This document shows, piece after piece, positions 49,967 through 60,162 of a stretch of 64,000 nucleotides of DNA. The notes under the pieces were generated by a model, which saw only the letters and a list, made by a program, of their open reading frames with translations, made no database searches and was not told where the DNA came from. This DNA is from Lachnospiraceae bacterium (lineage in GTDB: Bacteria > Bacillota > Clostridia > Lachnospirales > Lachnospiraceae): assembly GCA_022792335.1 (NCBI GenBank), contig JAAWAV010000003.1:42752-106751 (forward strand). Reading direction: 5' to 3'. How positions within the stretch are numbered: position 1 is the stretch's first letter; the number at the start of each line of letters is the position of its first letter. The position numbers and the translations under genes are program-made.

Positions 49967-51124
49967 TTACTCTTCCGTGGTCTGGACCTCAATCAGCTCT
50001 CCCATATCCTTAAACACGGAGTAATCAATTCCCAGTCCTTCGGCCGTCTCCGTATTGACAGTAATGATACCGCCGTCTGCCTTGTAATAATCTTCCATGC
50101 CATCCATCCCTTCCGTCACCGCCTGGTAAGCCAGATCTGCCGTCTCTGTTCCCAGAGCTGTGTAATTGACTCCGCAGGTAACGAACGCGCCGTTTCTTAC
50201 AAAAGAATCTGCGCCAGTGTAATGGGGAATCCCCGCGTCAATCAGCGTGTCTGCAATCGCTAACTCCGCCGACATAATGATGTTATCCGTAGGAGTAAAG
50301 ATCGCGTCGACATTCTCCGATACCAGAACGCTGGCGGCTGTAATCACCTCGTCATTGGTATTCGCATTCGCCTCCGTATAGGGGATATTCTTTGCGTCCA
50401 GATAAGCCTTTGCCTCTGCAATCGGGGTTGCAGAATTGGCCTCTGACAAAGAATAGAGCAACCCTACCTTTTTGATATCAGGATTTTGAGCAAACATCAT
50501 ATCCATAATAAATTCCGTATTTAGTGCATCACTGGTTCCTCTTACATAGTCGATGCCAGTCACCTCAGCCGCTTCCGGATCGGAAATCGCCGCGTAAATC
50601 ACAGGAGTCTTTGTCTCCTCCGCACACACGGTCATGACCTGCGCCGCCAGAGTGGCGACCGGAATGATCACATCCACCTGATCTGTAATCGCCTGATCTC
50701 CGATCTGTTTCAGCGTATTCTGCTCTCCCTGTCCGGAATAAATCTCATATTCAATGGTGATGCCGTTGGCAGATGCCAACACGTCAAGCTCTTTCGCCAC
50801 AGCGTCTGCGATCTCGTCCAGAGAAGCATGGTCCATTAACTTTACAATGGCGACTTTTAGATTTTTCTTTTCTCCGTTTTCTGTTCCGGCAGCTTTCGTC
50901 TCCTTGCCGGCTGTCTTTGTCTCTCCCGATTCTGTACCGTTCATTTCCATCTCGGCGTCAGTCTGTATGATTTCCGTTCCTTTTTCTCTGGTGGTCTCGA
51001 CCAGTTCTTCTGTCTCAGCCTGCTTCGTCTCTCCTTTGTCGCCGCCGCAGGCCAGTAAGGAAAAGCTCATGGCGATAGCTGCTGTCATAGCGATTACTTT
51101 TTTAACCAAGTTGTGTTTTCTCAT
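49967..51124 (-). CDS. ABC transporter substrate-binding lipoprotein (TrpX-like)
   Basis: Lipobox SFSLLACGGDKG; LKVAIVKLMDHASLDEIADAV; KKVGLLYSLSEANSATPIAEAKAYL. Confidence 0.9.
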   Translation of the reverse strand: MRKHNLVKKVIAMTAAIAMSFSLLACGGDKGETKQAETEELVETTREKGTEIIQTDAEMEMNGTESGETKTAGKETKAAGTENGEKKNLKVAIVKLMDHASLDEIADAVAKELDVLASANGITIEYEIYSGQGEQNTLKQIGDQAITDQVDVIIPVATLAAQVMTVCAEETKTPVIYAAISDPEAAEVTGIDYVRGTSDALNTEFIMDMMFAQNPDIKKVGLLYSLSEANSATPIAEAKAYLDAKNIPYTEANANTNDEVITAASVLVSENVDAIFTPTDNIIMSAELAIADTLIDAGIPHYTGADSFVRNGAFVTCGVNYTALGTETADLAYQAVTEGMDGMEDYYKADGGIITVNTETAEGLGIDYSVFKDMGELIEVQTTEE

Positions 51125-51280
51125 AATGATGTCCTCCTATTACTATAAATAATCGTTTCCTTTTGGGAGGTAGATGGCCTTCTCGTCTCGCCAAAACAAA
51201 AAGGATTCTGCAGTCTGGTGGAAAACGGTTCTTTTCCCCACTCTTTTTTCATCCACAGATAACCTGCAGGAACTTTCTGT

Positions 51281-51610
51281 GAAATAAAAATAAGCCTCTG
51301 TCCCCTCCATGGGACAAAAGCCTCTGCTTCTGCGATACCACCCAAATTGACGTCATGCGTCCTCTCGCTCTCACGTACCATCCATACGCGTCCCGGTGGA
51401 TAACGGGTGGGATGCCCGTCGGCCCCTACTCGACTTTCTCAAAAAATACGTCTGAGCTCTACTCTCCGACTATTCCTGTCTTTCGGTCCGCCCTCCGAAG
51501 TCCATTCACCGACTACTCCCGGCCCCGCTCTCACCGCCCGGGACTCTCTGCACGTTTGTATACCGGATACTTCTCTCCGTCATAGGTTTCAGCTATTCAA
51601 TTCCGTTTCA
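51281..51610 (-). ncRNA. T-box leader RNA, probable Trp (UGG) specifier, upstream of the ABC transporter
   Basis: T-box element GGGUGGUAUCGC (51332-51343), 5' stem-I-like GCAGAGAGUCCCGGGCGGUGAGAGCGGG, specifier candidate GUGAAUGGACUUC (UGG = 51502-51504), terminator hairpin 51294-51321 followed by UUAUUUUUAUUUC. Confidence 0.85.
51294..51321 (-). terminator. T-box terminator hairpin
   Basis: RNA GCUUUUGUCCC-AUGGAG-GGGACAGAGGC forms an 11-bp stem (with GU pairs), then UUAUUUUUA. Confidence 0.8.
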
Positions 51611-51683
51611 TTATAATGAATCCGGCGGGATTTGTCAACCCCGCCGGAGCAAAAAGTAGCCGTAGGTCCTTCCGCCATCGCCT

Positions 51684-51911
51684 TTAAATCTCCGTAAATG
51701 TACACCGCTCTTTAATTCCCGAGGCATCGATATGAAAAACAACCGTCCCGTCTGCCAGAAGTTCCTTTTCATAAGTAACTGCTTTTCCCTGAAACTTCTT
51801 TTTCACATATTCCTCCGGCTCGTCCAGCTCTACCTCCTCAATAAACACATCTCGCATCTGATTATTGGCACACTGATTAAAAATTTCCCATACGATTTCA
51901 TATTCTTTCAT
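51684..51911 (-). CDS. small conserved-looking hypothetical protein, 75 aa
   Basis: MKEYEIVWEIFNQCANNQMRDVFIEEVELDEPEEYVKKKF; intact ORF with an acidic/aromatic composition. Confidence 0.65.
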   Translation of the reverse strand: MKEYEIVWEIFNQCANNQMRDVFIEEVELDEPEEYVKKKFQGKAVTYEKELLADGTVVFHIDASGIKERCTFTEI

Positions 51912-51996
51912 TTTTCTTCATCCATGTCCCTTCTATGCGGCTTTTGTAATCCAAAGCGACTTCACAGGAAAACGTCTGACGCATCCTCCAAAACAC

Positions 51997-52875
51997 TCAC
52001 TGCAAATCCCTGTCGCTGGTATATACAAGAGCGCACATCCCGGCTCCCACATGGGCTCCGATAACAGGACCGATATCGGCGATAATCGCATCTTTGATAA
52101 GTCCCCGGGAAAGCAGCGTCTCTTTTAACCTTCCGGCCAGTTCCGGATTGGCCGCGTGACCAATGACCACCGTCTGTTCGTTGCTCTTATATCCCTCTGA
52201 TTCAATTTTCTGGCAGAACGTTTCCAGTACCTTCTTCGGCCCGCGAAGCTTCGCGGCCGTCACCAGCTTCCCTTCTCTATCCACGCTCAGAAGCGGCTTC
52301 ACGCCAAGAGCCGTTCCCAGAATTGCCGCCGCCGCGGAAATTCGCCCGCCCTGTCTCAGATGATCCAGATCATCCACGACAAACCAGTGCCGTACTTTCA
52401 GACGGTTCTCATAAATCCATTTCTCCAGTTCCTCCATGGACATCCCCTGCTCCTTCAAAAGGCCGGCGCGGTAAGCCAAAAGCCCCTCTCCGATCGATGC
52501 ACAAAGAGAATCTATGCTGACAATCTTCCTTCCCGGATATTTCTCCATCAAGGTATCTGCCGCCAGCAAAGACGCCTGATAAGTTCCGCTCAGACCTGAA
52601 GAAAAACACAGATATAAAATATCAAGACCCTTTTCCAGAATCGGGGAAAATACCTTTTCATATGTAAAGTAATTAATCTGGGTAGTGCTAACCTTGTCCC
52701 CAGCCTTCACCCGCCGATAAAATTCATCAAAGCTCATTTCCCTTGCGTCTGCATAATGCTGGTAGGGCTTTTCATTCACAAGAAATTCCATCGGTACCAC
52801 TTCTACCCCCAGCTTTGCAAAAAGCTCGCCGGGCAGATCCGCTGTGCCGTCCGTCACAAGTACATAATCCGCCAT
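51997..52875 (-). CDS. DegV family protein (fatty-acid binding)
   Basis: MADYVLVTDGTADLPGELFAKLGVEVVPMEF, STTQINYFTYEKVF, CFSSGLSGTYQAS. Confidence 0.95.
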   Translation of the reverse strand: MADYVLVTDGTADLPGELFAKLGVEVVPMEFLVNEKPYQHYADAREMSFDEFYRRVKAGDKVSTTQINYFTYEKVFSPILEKGLDILYLCFSSGLSGTYQASLLAADTLMEKYPGRKIVSIDSLCASIGEGLLAYRAGLLKEQGMSMEELEKWIYENRLKVRHWFVVDDLDHLRQGGRISAAAAILGTALGVKPLLSVDREGKLVTAAKLRGPKKVLETFCQKIESEGYKSNEQTVVIGHAANPELAGRLKETLLSRGLIKDAIIADIGPVIGAHVGAGMCALVYTSDRDLQ

Positions 52876-53008
52876 GTTTATCCTCCCCTGTTCTGCCGCA
52901 CTGCAAAACCCGCTGTTTCTATGTAACCGGGAGTCCCCTCCCGGCATCATTCCATCCATTGTATCGATAATCAAAGTATTTGTCAATGATTACTTCTGGC
53001 CTCCAGGA

Positions 53009-53689
53009 TTATTTTTTTACCCAGACTTCCACATTTCGGTCCACGCCCAGACGATTGGCGATGGCACAGTTGTCCACCAGTACGTCAATCCGTTTTCCTT
53101 TGATTCCCCCGCCGCAATCCTCAGCCACATATTCATAGTCCAGACCGCCGATTCGCACATGAGTATAATATGGAATCACCGAAGGATCCACAGCAATCGT
53201 ATGGTGGAGCTGCATGGGCTCCTGAGTACTTGTCTGCCATGCCCACTGATCGTTGCAACAAGAGAGCGGGCAGTAATACGTAATCACCCAATCGTCTCCC
53301 AGACTGATCCAGTCGTCCGACGCTACTTCTTCTGCCTCTTCCTCAGTCGTCTCTTCTGGTTCCTCTATCAGTTCTTTCGTGGTTTCCCCCTCCGGTTCTC
53401 CACTTTCCGGTGCCGCTGTCTCTGTAGCATCCGGAATCGCCGTCAGACTCTGACCCACGTCTACGGCCAGTCCTCCGGCAACAACAGCCCTGTATCCGGC
53501 CGTTTCCGATTCCGCATCCCAGTCCGGTTCGCCTATCGTAGACACCCCGTCCTCCTTGGCCGGTTCATAATCTTTCAGCCACCGGATATCAAATCCGGCA
53601 ATATAATTACCTGCCTGTGCCCAGGCCCGGTTTCCCGTCCCAAGCATCAGAAGAGTCATTCCAACACCTATGACAAATCTTGCTCTCAT
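53009..53689 (-). CDS. secreted 3D-domain protein
   Basis: Signal-like N-terminus; VITYYCPLSCCNDQWAWQTSTQ..AVDPSVIPYYTHVRIGGLDYEYVAEDCGGGIKGKRIDVLVDN. Confidence 0.85.
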   Translation of the reverse strand: MRARFVIGVGMTLLMLGTGNRAWAQAGNYIAGFDIRWLKDYEPAKEDGVSTIGEPDWDAESETAGYRAVVAGGLAVDVGQSLTAIPDATETAAPESGEPEGETTKELIEEPEETTEEEAEEVASDDWISLGDDWVITYYCPLSCCNDQWAWQTSTQEPMQLHHTIAVDPSVIPYYTHVRIGGLDYEYVAEDCGGGIKGKRIDVLVDNCAIANRLGVDRNVEVWVKK

Positions 53690-53792
53690 GAAAATCTTCC
53701 TTTCTTTTCATAATATGGATTTGTCATAGTATTGCCCTATTTTTTCTGTTTATTCCAAAATTATCCTTTTACGGGTATTCCCTCGTACTGTG

Positions 53793-54794
53793 TCATACTA
53801 CAAGATGATATAAACGCAAAATAAAACGGCTTCCCACCCCCGGTTCACTTTCCACCTCAATCTGCCCGCTCTGGATGGCCAGAATGTACTTTGCCATGGC
53901 AAGACCGATGCCGACGCTGTCCTTTCCTGCATTCCTTCCTTTATAAAAGCGCTCGAAAATATGGGGTAGATCTTCCGGCGCAATTCCTTCGCCGTTATCT
54001 TCCACCACAAGCTGTGTATAAATCCCTCTGGTTTCACTGTAAATAGAAATAGTCCCGGCTTCCGGCGTATGTTCCATGCAGTTTTTCACAATATTGGCTA
54101 TTGCCTCCGCCGTCCAGTGGGAGTCGCAGACAATCCTTTGATTTTCCGGAATTTCCACCGTAAAGGTCTGTTCTTTAAGCTCCATGGGGATCAGAAGATG
54201 CTCCGTAGCCATGGCCACAAGCGCCCTCAGAGAAATTGACTCCCGCTTGAACTGAATCGTCCCGGCATCCAGTTTAGACATTTTCAGAAGGGAAGTCAAA
54301 AGCCATTCCATCCGTTTTAGCTGGGAACGGATGGCTCTCACAAATTCTTCCCGCTTCTTTATCGGAAGCCTCTCGTCCCGTAGAATGTCTGTCATAACCA
54401 TCATGGAGGTCATCGGCGTCTTTAGCTGATGAGAAATATCTGACAGAGAATCGACCAGATAAGCTTTGTCCGCCAGCAGGAGTTCCGCCTGAGATTCCAG
54501 TTTTGTCACCAGTTTGTAAATATCGTTTCGGAGAATGCTCAGTTCCCCCTCTGCATTATCCGGAATATCAAGCTGTCTTTCCCCATTTAGCACCCGCTTT
54601 AGATACAGGGAGAGCGAAGCTATTTTCCGGTAGCGCACGGCGTTCCCTGCCAGAAAAATCAAAAGCCCGGCCACAAAAAACGAAACAAACCACAGGAATG
54701 CTTTCGTGGATTCCGCAAATACCGCACTGCCACAAAAAATTCCCACACCGATATAAGCCGCACATCCATACTTTACTTCTTTGTTCCGAAACAT
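53793..54794 (-). CDS. sensor histidine kinase
   Basis: SDISHQLKTPMTSMMVMTDIL H-box, ANIVKNCMEHTPEAG N-box, VEDNGEGIAPEDLPHIFERFY. Confidence 0.96.
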   Translation of the reverse strand: MFRNKEVKYGCAAYIGVGIFCGSAVFAESTKAFLWFVSFFVAGLLIFLAGNAVRYRKIASLSLYLKRVLNGERQLDIPDNAEGELSILRNDIYKLVTKLESQAELLLADKAYLVDSLSDISHQLKTPMTSMMVMTDILRDERLPIKKREEFVRAIRSQLKRMEWLLTSLLKMSKLDAGTIQFKRESISLRALVAMATEHLLIPMELKEQTFTVEIPENQRIVCDSHWTAEAIANIVKNCMEHTPEAGTISIYSETRGIYTQLVVEDNGEGIAPEDLPHIFERFYKGRNAGKDSVGIGLAMAKYILAIQSGQIEVESEPGVGSRFILRLYHLVV

Positions 54795-54795
54795 T

Positions 54796-55473
54796 TCATT
54801 CCCCCAGCCGGTACCCCATCCCCCGTACCGTCTTAATCAAATCCGCCTCTCCATTTTCCCCGCCCAGCTTTTCCCTGAGCCGCTTGATATAAACTGTCAG
54901 CGTATTGTCATTGACATAGTCTCCGCCGATGTCCCACAGACTTTCCAGAAGCTGGTTCCGGCTCAAAATCCGTCCCTCCGCCTGTACCAGGGTCAAAAGG
55001 AGGCGATATTCCATCGCAGTCAGATTCAGTTCCTCTTCTCCCTTGTAAACTTTTGCCTGCAAGGGGTAGACCGTGATATCCCTGAGCCGAAATAGCTGCT
55101 CTGCACCGTCTGTTTTCCGGTAACGGCGCAGCACGGATTTCATTCTGGATAAGAGTTCCCGGATCCGAAAGGGCTTGGTAATATAATCGTCGGCCCCCAT
55201 GTCAAGCCCCATGACTACATTTCCCTCGTCGTCGCAGGCTGTCAGAAAAATCACCGCCACATCTTCCCGTCGTTTTGCCTTCTGACAAATCTCATAACCA
55301 TTCCCGTCCGGAAGCGTCACATCTAACAGACACAAGTCAAACAGTTCTTCTGAAAGAGCCGTCTCCGCCTCCGCTACCGTATGACAGGTGCGAACTTCAT
55401 ATCCCTCCTGTCTCAGCGAATACTCCAGTCCCATGGCAATGCTGTGATCATCTTCTACAAATAGAACCTTCAT
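54796..55473 (-). CDS. OmpR-family response regulator
   Basis: MKVLFVEDDHSIAMGLEYSLRQEGYEV, LCLLDVTLPDGNGYEIC, C-terminal winged helix DNTLTVYIKRLREKLG. Confidence 0.97.
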   Translation of the reverse strand: MKVLFVEDDHSIAMGLEYSLRQEGYEVRTCHTVAEAETALSEELFDLCLLDVTLPDGNGYEICQKAKRREDVAVIFLTACDDEGNVVMGLDMGADDYITKPFRIRELLSRMKSVLRRYRKTDGAEQLFRLRDITVYPLQAKVYKGEEELNLTAMEYRLLLTLVQAEGRILSRNQLLESLWDIGGDYVNDNTLTVYIKRLREKLGGENGEADLIKTVRGMGYRLGE

Positions 55474-55669
55474 TTTGTTACCCTCTCCGTCCCGCCGCAA
55501 ATAGGGCAAATTTTTAATGTCAAATTTCCGTCTTTATCATTTTAAAATCTTTTTTATCCATTTTATCATAAACCTGCCCATTTTAACAAAAAATTAAAGA
55601 AAAACTGTGATGATATTTCTCTTCTTCGTGCTATACTGTTATTATTATATTTAAAGAAGGAACTTACCA

Positions 55670-56857
55670 ATGATTGCCGTTTTATTATCTCCTTTATATA
55701 TTCTTGTTACCCTGTATCTTCTCCGCTGGAATCTCTGGTGGTTCTCAGCCTGCGGCTCCTTTTTTCGTAAGAAATGGTTCCGCATCAGTTATTCTGTATT
55801 GTTTCTGTTTATCTCTCTTTCTCTTGTCGTCGCTTTCTTTATCCGGGAGCCTTCCCTGAAATGGTTTTTCAAACATTTAAGTAATTACTGGCTGGGCACT
55901 CTCCTGTATATCACTCTGGCTGTGATCGTCAGCGACCTGGTCCGCGTGATTCTTCTTCACTGCGATCGGGTCAACAAAATCAAGCTTCACTCCAGAAAAA
56001 CCTTTTTAATAAGCGGCGGAATTGTCATCGCAATCATTCTTTCCCTCAGTACCTACGGTATTATCCATGCCAGAAATCTAAAACTTACGCAGTATGACAT
56101 TACCATTGACAAGCCCTGTAAAACGGGCGATCTGAAGATAGTGCTCATCGCAGACCTTCATATGGGTTACAGCATCGACCATAGTTATATTGAACATATG
56201 GTAGAAAAAATCAATGCTCTGGAGCCAGATCTGATCTGCATTGCCGGAGATATTTTTGACAATGATTACGACGCCCTGGACGATCCGGCCGCCATCACTG
56301 CCGCTTTCAAGAGTATGAAGAGTACCTATGGCATTTACGCCTGCTGGGGAAATCACGATATCGATGAAAAGATACTGGCCGGCTTCACCTTCGGTTCCTC
56401 AAAGGAGCTTACGGACGACGCACGTATGGCCAATCTACTAAAAGAAGCCGGAATCACGCTGTTAAACGACGAGATCGTCTGCATAGACGACGCTTTTTAT
56501 CTGGCCGGTCGAAAAGACATTGACCGGGTAAAGAAAATCGAACATACAAGAAAAACGCCCGCAGAGCTGACAGCCGGGCTTGACCTTAAAAAACCGCTCC
56601 TAGTGCTGGAGCATCAGCCAAAACAGCTTGATGAACTGGCAGTGGCCGGCGCGGACGTCCAGCTTTGCGGTCATACCCACAACGGACAGCTCTTTCCCGG
56701 CAATCTGCTCATCAAGCTTTTCTGGGAAAATCCCTACGGCCTGGAAAAACGAGGCTCCATGTATTCCATCGTTACCTCCGGAGTCGGCATCTGGGGTCCG
56801 GATATGCGCATCGGAACTGACAGTGAGATTGTAGAAATTCAAGTCCACTTTCAATGA
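55670..56857 (+). CDS. metallophosphoesterase with N-terminal TMs (YkuE-like)
   Basis: LKIVLIADLHMGYSIDHS, ICIAGDIFDNDYDAL, YACWGNHD, LCGHTHNGQLFPG. Confidence 0.95.
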   Translation: MIAVLLSPLYILVTLYLLRWNLWWFSACGSFFRKKWFRISYSVLFLFISLSLVVAFFIREPSLKWFFKHLSNYWLGTLLYITLAVIVSDLVRVILLHCDRVNKIKLHSRKTFLISGGIVIAIILSLSTYGIIHARNLKLTQYDITIDKPCKTGDLKIVLIADLHMGYSIDHSYIEHMVEKINALEPDLICIAGDIFDNDYDALDDPAAITAAFKSMKSTYGIYACWGNHDIDEKILAGFTFGSSKELTDDARMANLLKEAGITLLNDEIVCIDDAFYLAGRKDIDRVKKIEHTRKTPAELTAGLDLKKPLLVLEHQPKQLDELAVAGADVQLCGHTHNGQLFPGNLLIKLFWENPYGLEKRGSMYSIVTSGVGIWGPDMRIGTDSEIVEIQVHFQ

Positions 56858-56876
56858 ACCCTGTATCTATCGGACT

Positions 56877-57736
56877 CTATAAAACTTGGTAAATTTGGTA
56901 AATTTCTTCAAGAGTTACATTTCTTCCCAGTATGGAACAAATTTCTTGCTCCCTGGAAAGAAAAAGCCTGGAAATCAGTCGCCGTACATCCTCTTTTGTC
57001 CCATAATGGATTTGATTGTGGCAGTTGCTGCAAAGAGAAAAAATATTCTGTTCCCTATCGAGACTGACCCCAAAATAGTCCGTCATTGACATCGGAATTA
57101 AATGATGCGGTTCCATATATAAATGGGACGAATGCTTCCGAAGGAATGAGGTATGTGTTGTGTCTATTTCACAACGATGTCCGGCACGGGTAAGGGCGCG
57201 CTGTGCAACTAAAGGATCCCGCAGGTATGTATTCCTATTACCTGAACGATTCGAGACGCTCCCTTTTGGCATGGGTTTGTCTGAAAGGACTGTCAAAGGT
57301 TCCTCCGGGGCGTTCTCAGCTTGAGATAGCTGCTCTAACAGAATACGATCTGCCGTAAATTCCGGATGGATTTGTGTGTGGAAGAACTTTTGATAGAACA
57401 TAGCAGTAAAATATGTAGTGTCTCCAAAGGAAATGTCCCGAAGCCTCTGGGACAGAGCCTCAACGTATTCTTTGCCTGCCTCTGTAATTTTCCAGAGTTC
57501 ATGTTCACCACTTTGCATATACCCATATGCAACCAGATGCTGGCGCTCATAGGAAAATCATTTCGCCAAGCTTTTTCATTTCTAGTTGTTCGAGAAACAT
57601 CGTTTTGGTCATTTTTATACCAATATCCATTTTCCTGAATGTGTTGTAAAACCGTCTTTCTTTGACTTCCTCCATCCAGCTCAATCAGAGAATAAAGCAG
57701 TACCAGCCATTTTTGTTCTTGTCGATTTATCTGCAC
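56877..57736 (-). pseudogene. Winged-helix (Mrr_N-like) + HNH endonuclease split by a one-base frameshift
   Basis: ORF 57736->57335 starts MQINRQEQKWLVLLYSLIELDGG..NEKAWRND. A different frame continues FSYERQHLVAYGYMQSGEHELWKITEAGKEY...EPHHLIPMSMTDYFGVSLDREQNIFSLCSNCHNQIHYG. Adding one T to the minus-strand T4 (plus AAAA at 57554-57557) joins them. Confidence 0.85.
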
Positions 57737-59775
57737 GGAGAATCACCTTCCTTCCTTTGAAAGCGCAAAATGGGATATGTAATATATTGTCGGATTAGAA
57801 AATACTCAAACTCTTTCAACCGTTTCTTCTGCAGCGTGTCGGAGCATTGTTTTTGATACTGGAAAACCTCAAACAGTGTGTCTCCAAGGTTCTTCTGTGT
57901 TTCCATATCCGGAAAAAAAACCGTGATTTTTGAAAGTTTCCTATTATCAATACTCGCATAGGTTGTGTATACCGTAGAAACATTTTCAATTTCCCACCGG
58001 TAAATCTCGCTTCGAAAATAGCAAGCAGCGTAAAGAGGATTTATGATTTGCTTATCATAAGGGCGCAGCCGTTTTATAAAGCCGCCATAGACTGCGTCCT
58101 GATCCTCCAGTGCGACACAGCAACAGGCCAGTTCTCTGGTTGTTTCGCTTGTCCTGTTTAAAAATACGTCTCCATATTCTATTCCATATTTTCGCTTTTC
58201 ATCCTCCGTCACGTCCACATATGAGGGCCAGCTATCCGGTATATAGGGAGAATGAATGACGGTTTTTACATCCAATATCGGAACTCCTTTGCCAAAGGAG
58301 TCTTTGCTTTTTGTCACTCCTCCAAATACATCATATATCTCAAACAGAGTCGCTTTTTCCCAATGCTTCGCTATCTTTGCATTCTTCCACCGTGCGATAG
58401 AGGATAATAACGGTTCGCTGATTGGCAACGCTGAAAGTTCCTCTATGGTTTCTAACAACTTCCCATATTCTCTGTGAATTTCAGATTCCCCGGGCCGCAA
58501 GACAGCAGTATATCGATTGGGACTTAATATAAAATCGTTTTGCTCAATTTTTTCCAGGGAAGCAACTCCATACCACTCTGTACAGGTATGCAGTTTCCTT
58601 TGTCGGTGTTTGCTTACCAGTTCTGTCAACACTTCGATATGTTCAGATGTAAAATCTTTTTTTATCTCTGGCTTCATATGCGCGGCATTAATAAAAAGTA
58701 TGTCGCCGCTTTTGTTATCGCTGTTTGCAAGTAGCCAAATGCAACACGGAACTTTTGTCGAATAAAATAATCCTGGCGGAAGAGTAATCACTGCTTCAAT
58801 CCGTTTATTCTGTATAATCGCCTGACGAATACCAGCTTCCCCATATGTTTGAGTAGTAAGCGTTCCATTGGGCAAAATTACAGCAGCACGGCCGTTTGGC
58901 TGTAAATGGCTTAGGATATGCTGGAGCCACGCAAAATTGGCATTTGAACGAGGTGGAATGCCAAAATGCCATCTGTCGTCGTAGAAGGGAGGATTGTCGC
59001 CGAACCAGTTTGCATGATTAAATGGCGGATTCGCAATGATATAGTCGAATTTTTTATTTTTATGTTGGTCATCCAACAATGTGCTTGCAGCCGTTTTTCC
59101 TAAATTAACACTTTCCCCGTGTAATATAAGGGTCATTTGCGATAACAGATAAGAATTTTCATCCTGAGTTTGCCCATATAAGTTTAAGTTTTGTTTACTA
59201 CATTTTTGAACTGCCAATAGTAAAGCGCCGCTTCCACAACAAGGGTCATATGCAGTCCCCCGGCCAGGGTTCAGGAATGCCGCCAGACATTGTGCAATGC
59301 TTTTGGGGGTATAAAAATCTCCAGAGGAGGAGGACATATCGTCTGTAGAGGTTTTCCTTTGTAGATGGTTTTCATAAATTGCAGCACATGGCAAATCATC
59401 TATAGAAATATCTGATAACAGATGAATCAACTGTTTCAGAACGCGTTCTTCAACATCTTGCCTTTCATTCTGTGCGATTAATTTATGAACAAAGGGGAAT
59501 ACGGGCTCAATGAAAGTAAGAGATTTCGCAATTGACGACATGTAATTGCCTTCCTGATTGGTTAGAACACTCTCCCATAGAGGATATTCTATTTGTTTTG
59601 CATCGTTGTTGGTTAAGAGTCGGGACAGAGAACCGTCTTGTGATAACTGTCGAAGCAGCAACAGGCTAAAAAGTATACTGTCTTTCATAGAAGTGCAAAG
59701 TTGTTCAATTTCTTTTTGAATGGTACTGCATATAGCTTTCATTGCACGGCTCCTATCATAAAAATCAAGGGACAA
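57727..59775 (-). CDS. HsdM-HsdS fusion: N6-adenine DNA methyltransferase + single specificity (TRD) domain, 682 aa
   Basis: GDFYTPKSIAQCLAAFLNPGRGTAYDPCCGSGALLLAVQ, FDYIIANPPFNHANWFG (NPPF); C-terminal TRD-like GVPILDVKTVIHSPY..DVFLNRTSETTRELACC..IDNRKLSKITVFFPDMETQKNLGDTLFEVFQYQKQC. Confidence 0.9.
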   Translation of the reverse strand: MSLDFYDRSRAMKAICSTIQKEIEQLCTSMKDSILFSLLLLRQLSQDGSLSRLLTNNDAKQIEYPLWESVLTNQEGNYMSSIAKSLTFIEPVFPFVHKLIAQNERQDVEERVLKQLIHLLSDISIDDLPCAAIYENHLQRKTSTDDMSSSSGDFYTPKSIAQCLAAFLNPGRGTAYDPCCGSGALLLAVQKCSKQNLNLYGQTQDENSYLLSQMTLILHGESVNLGKTAASTLLDDQHKNKKFDYIIANPPFNHANWFGDNPPFYDDRWHFGIPPRSNANFAWLQHILSHLQPNGRAAVILPNGTLTTQTYGEAGIRQAIIQNKRIEAVITLPPGLFYSTKVPCCIWLLANSDNKSGDILFINAAHMKPEIKKDFTSEHIEVLTELVSKHRQRKLHTCTEWYGVASLEKIEQNDFILSPNRYTAVLRPGESEIHREYGKLLETIEELSALPISEPLLSSIARWKNAKIAKHWEKATLFEIYDVFGGVTKSKDSFGKGVPILDVKTVIHSPYIPDSWPSYVDVTEDEKRKYGIEYGDVFLNRTSETTRELACCCVALEDQDAVYGGFIKRLRPYDKQIINPLYAACYFRSEIYRWEIENVSTVYTTYASIDNRKLSKITVFFPDMETQKNLGDTLFEVFQYQKQCSDTLQKKRLKEFEYFLIRQYITYPILRFQRKEGDSPCR

Positions 59776-59874
59776 TCCAGTATCTGCTATCCATAATTAT
59801 ACATGGAATATCGTATTTCTTCAATTCTTATGGAAATATAATACATTCAGAAACTTTCTTCCTGTTTTATAGCG

Positions 59875-60162
59875 TTATTGTCTCTCCTTTATAGCCTTAA
59901 TCAGATTTAAAATGGCCGTCTTTTCTGCTTCTGTCAGGCCCGAAAAATCTACCTCCTGTTTCTGTTCTATGCCCAAAAGGAAATCCGTTGTCACCTTAAA
60001 TATTCTGGCTATTGCAATCAAAACATCATAAGAAGGCATTCTCAATCCCGTCTCATATGCACTAATCACAGACTTTGTCAATCCCAATCTCTGTGATAAC
60101 TGTTCCTGCGTCATATCGTTTTTCCTTCTTAACCTCTTCAACGTGTTTCCAAAATCAACCAT
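59875..60162 (-). CDS. XRE-family HTH regulator (possible R-M controller)
   Basis: LKRLRRKNDMTQEQLSQRLGLTKSVISAYETGLRMPSYDVLIAIARIFKVTTDFLLG. Confidence 0.93.
   Translation of the reverse strand: MVDFGNTLKRLRRKNDMTQEQLSQRLGLTKSVISAYETGLRMPSYDVLIAIARIFKVTTDFLLGIEQKQEVDFSGLTEAEKTAILNLIKAIKERQ

Noticed and set aside
51355-51616. Small plus-strand ORFs around 51.4-51.6 kb
   Set aside because: Antisense to the T-box leader RNA; no supporting RBS or family motif.
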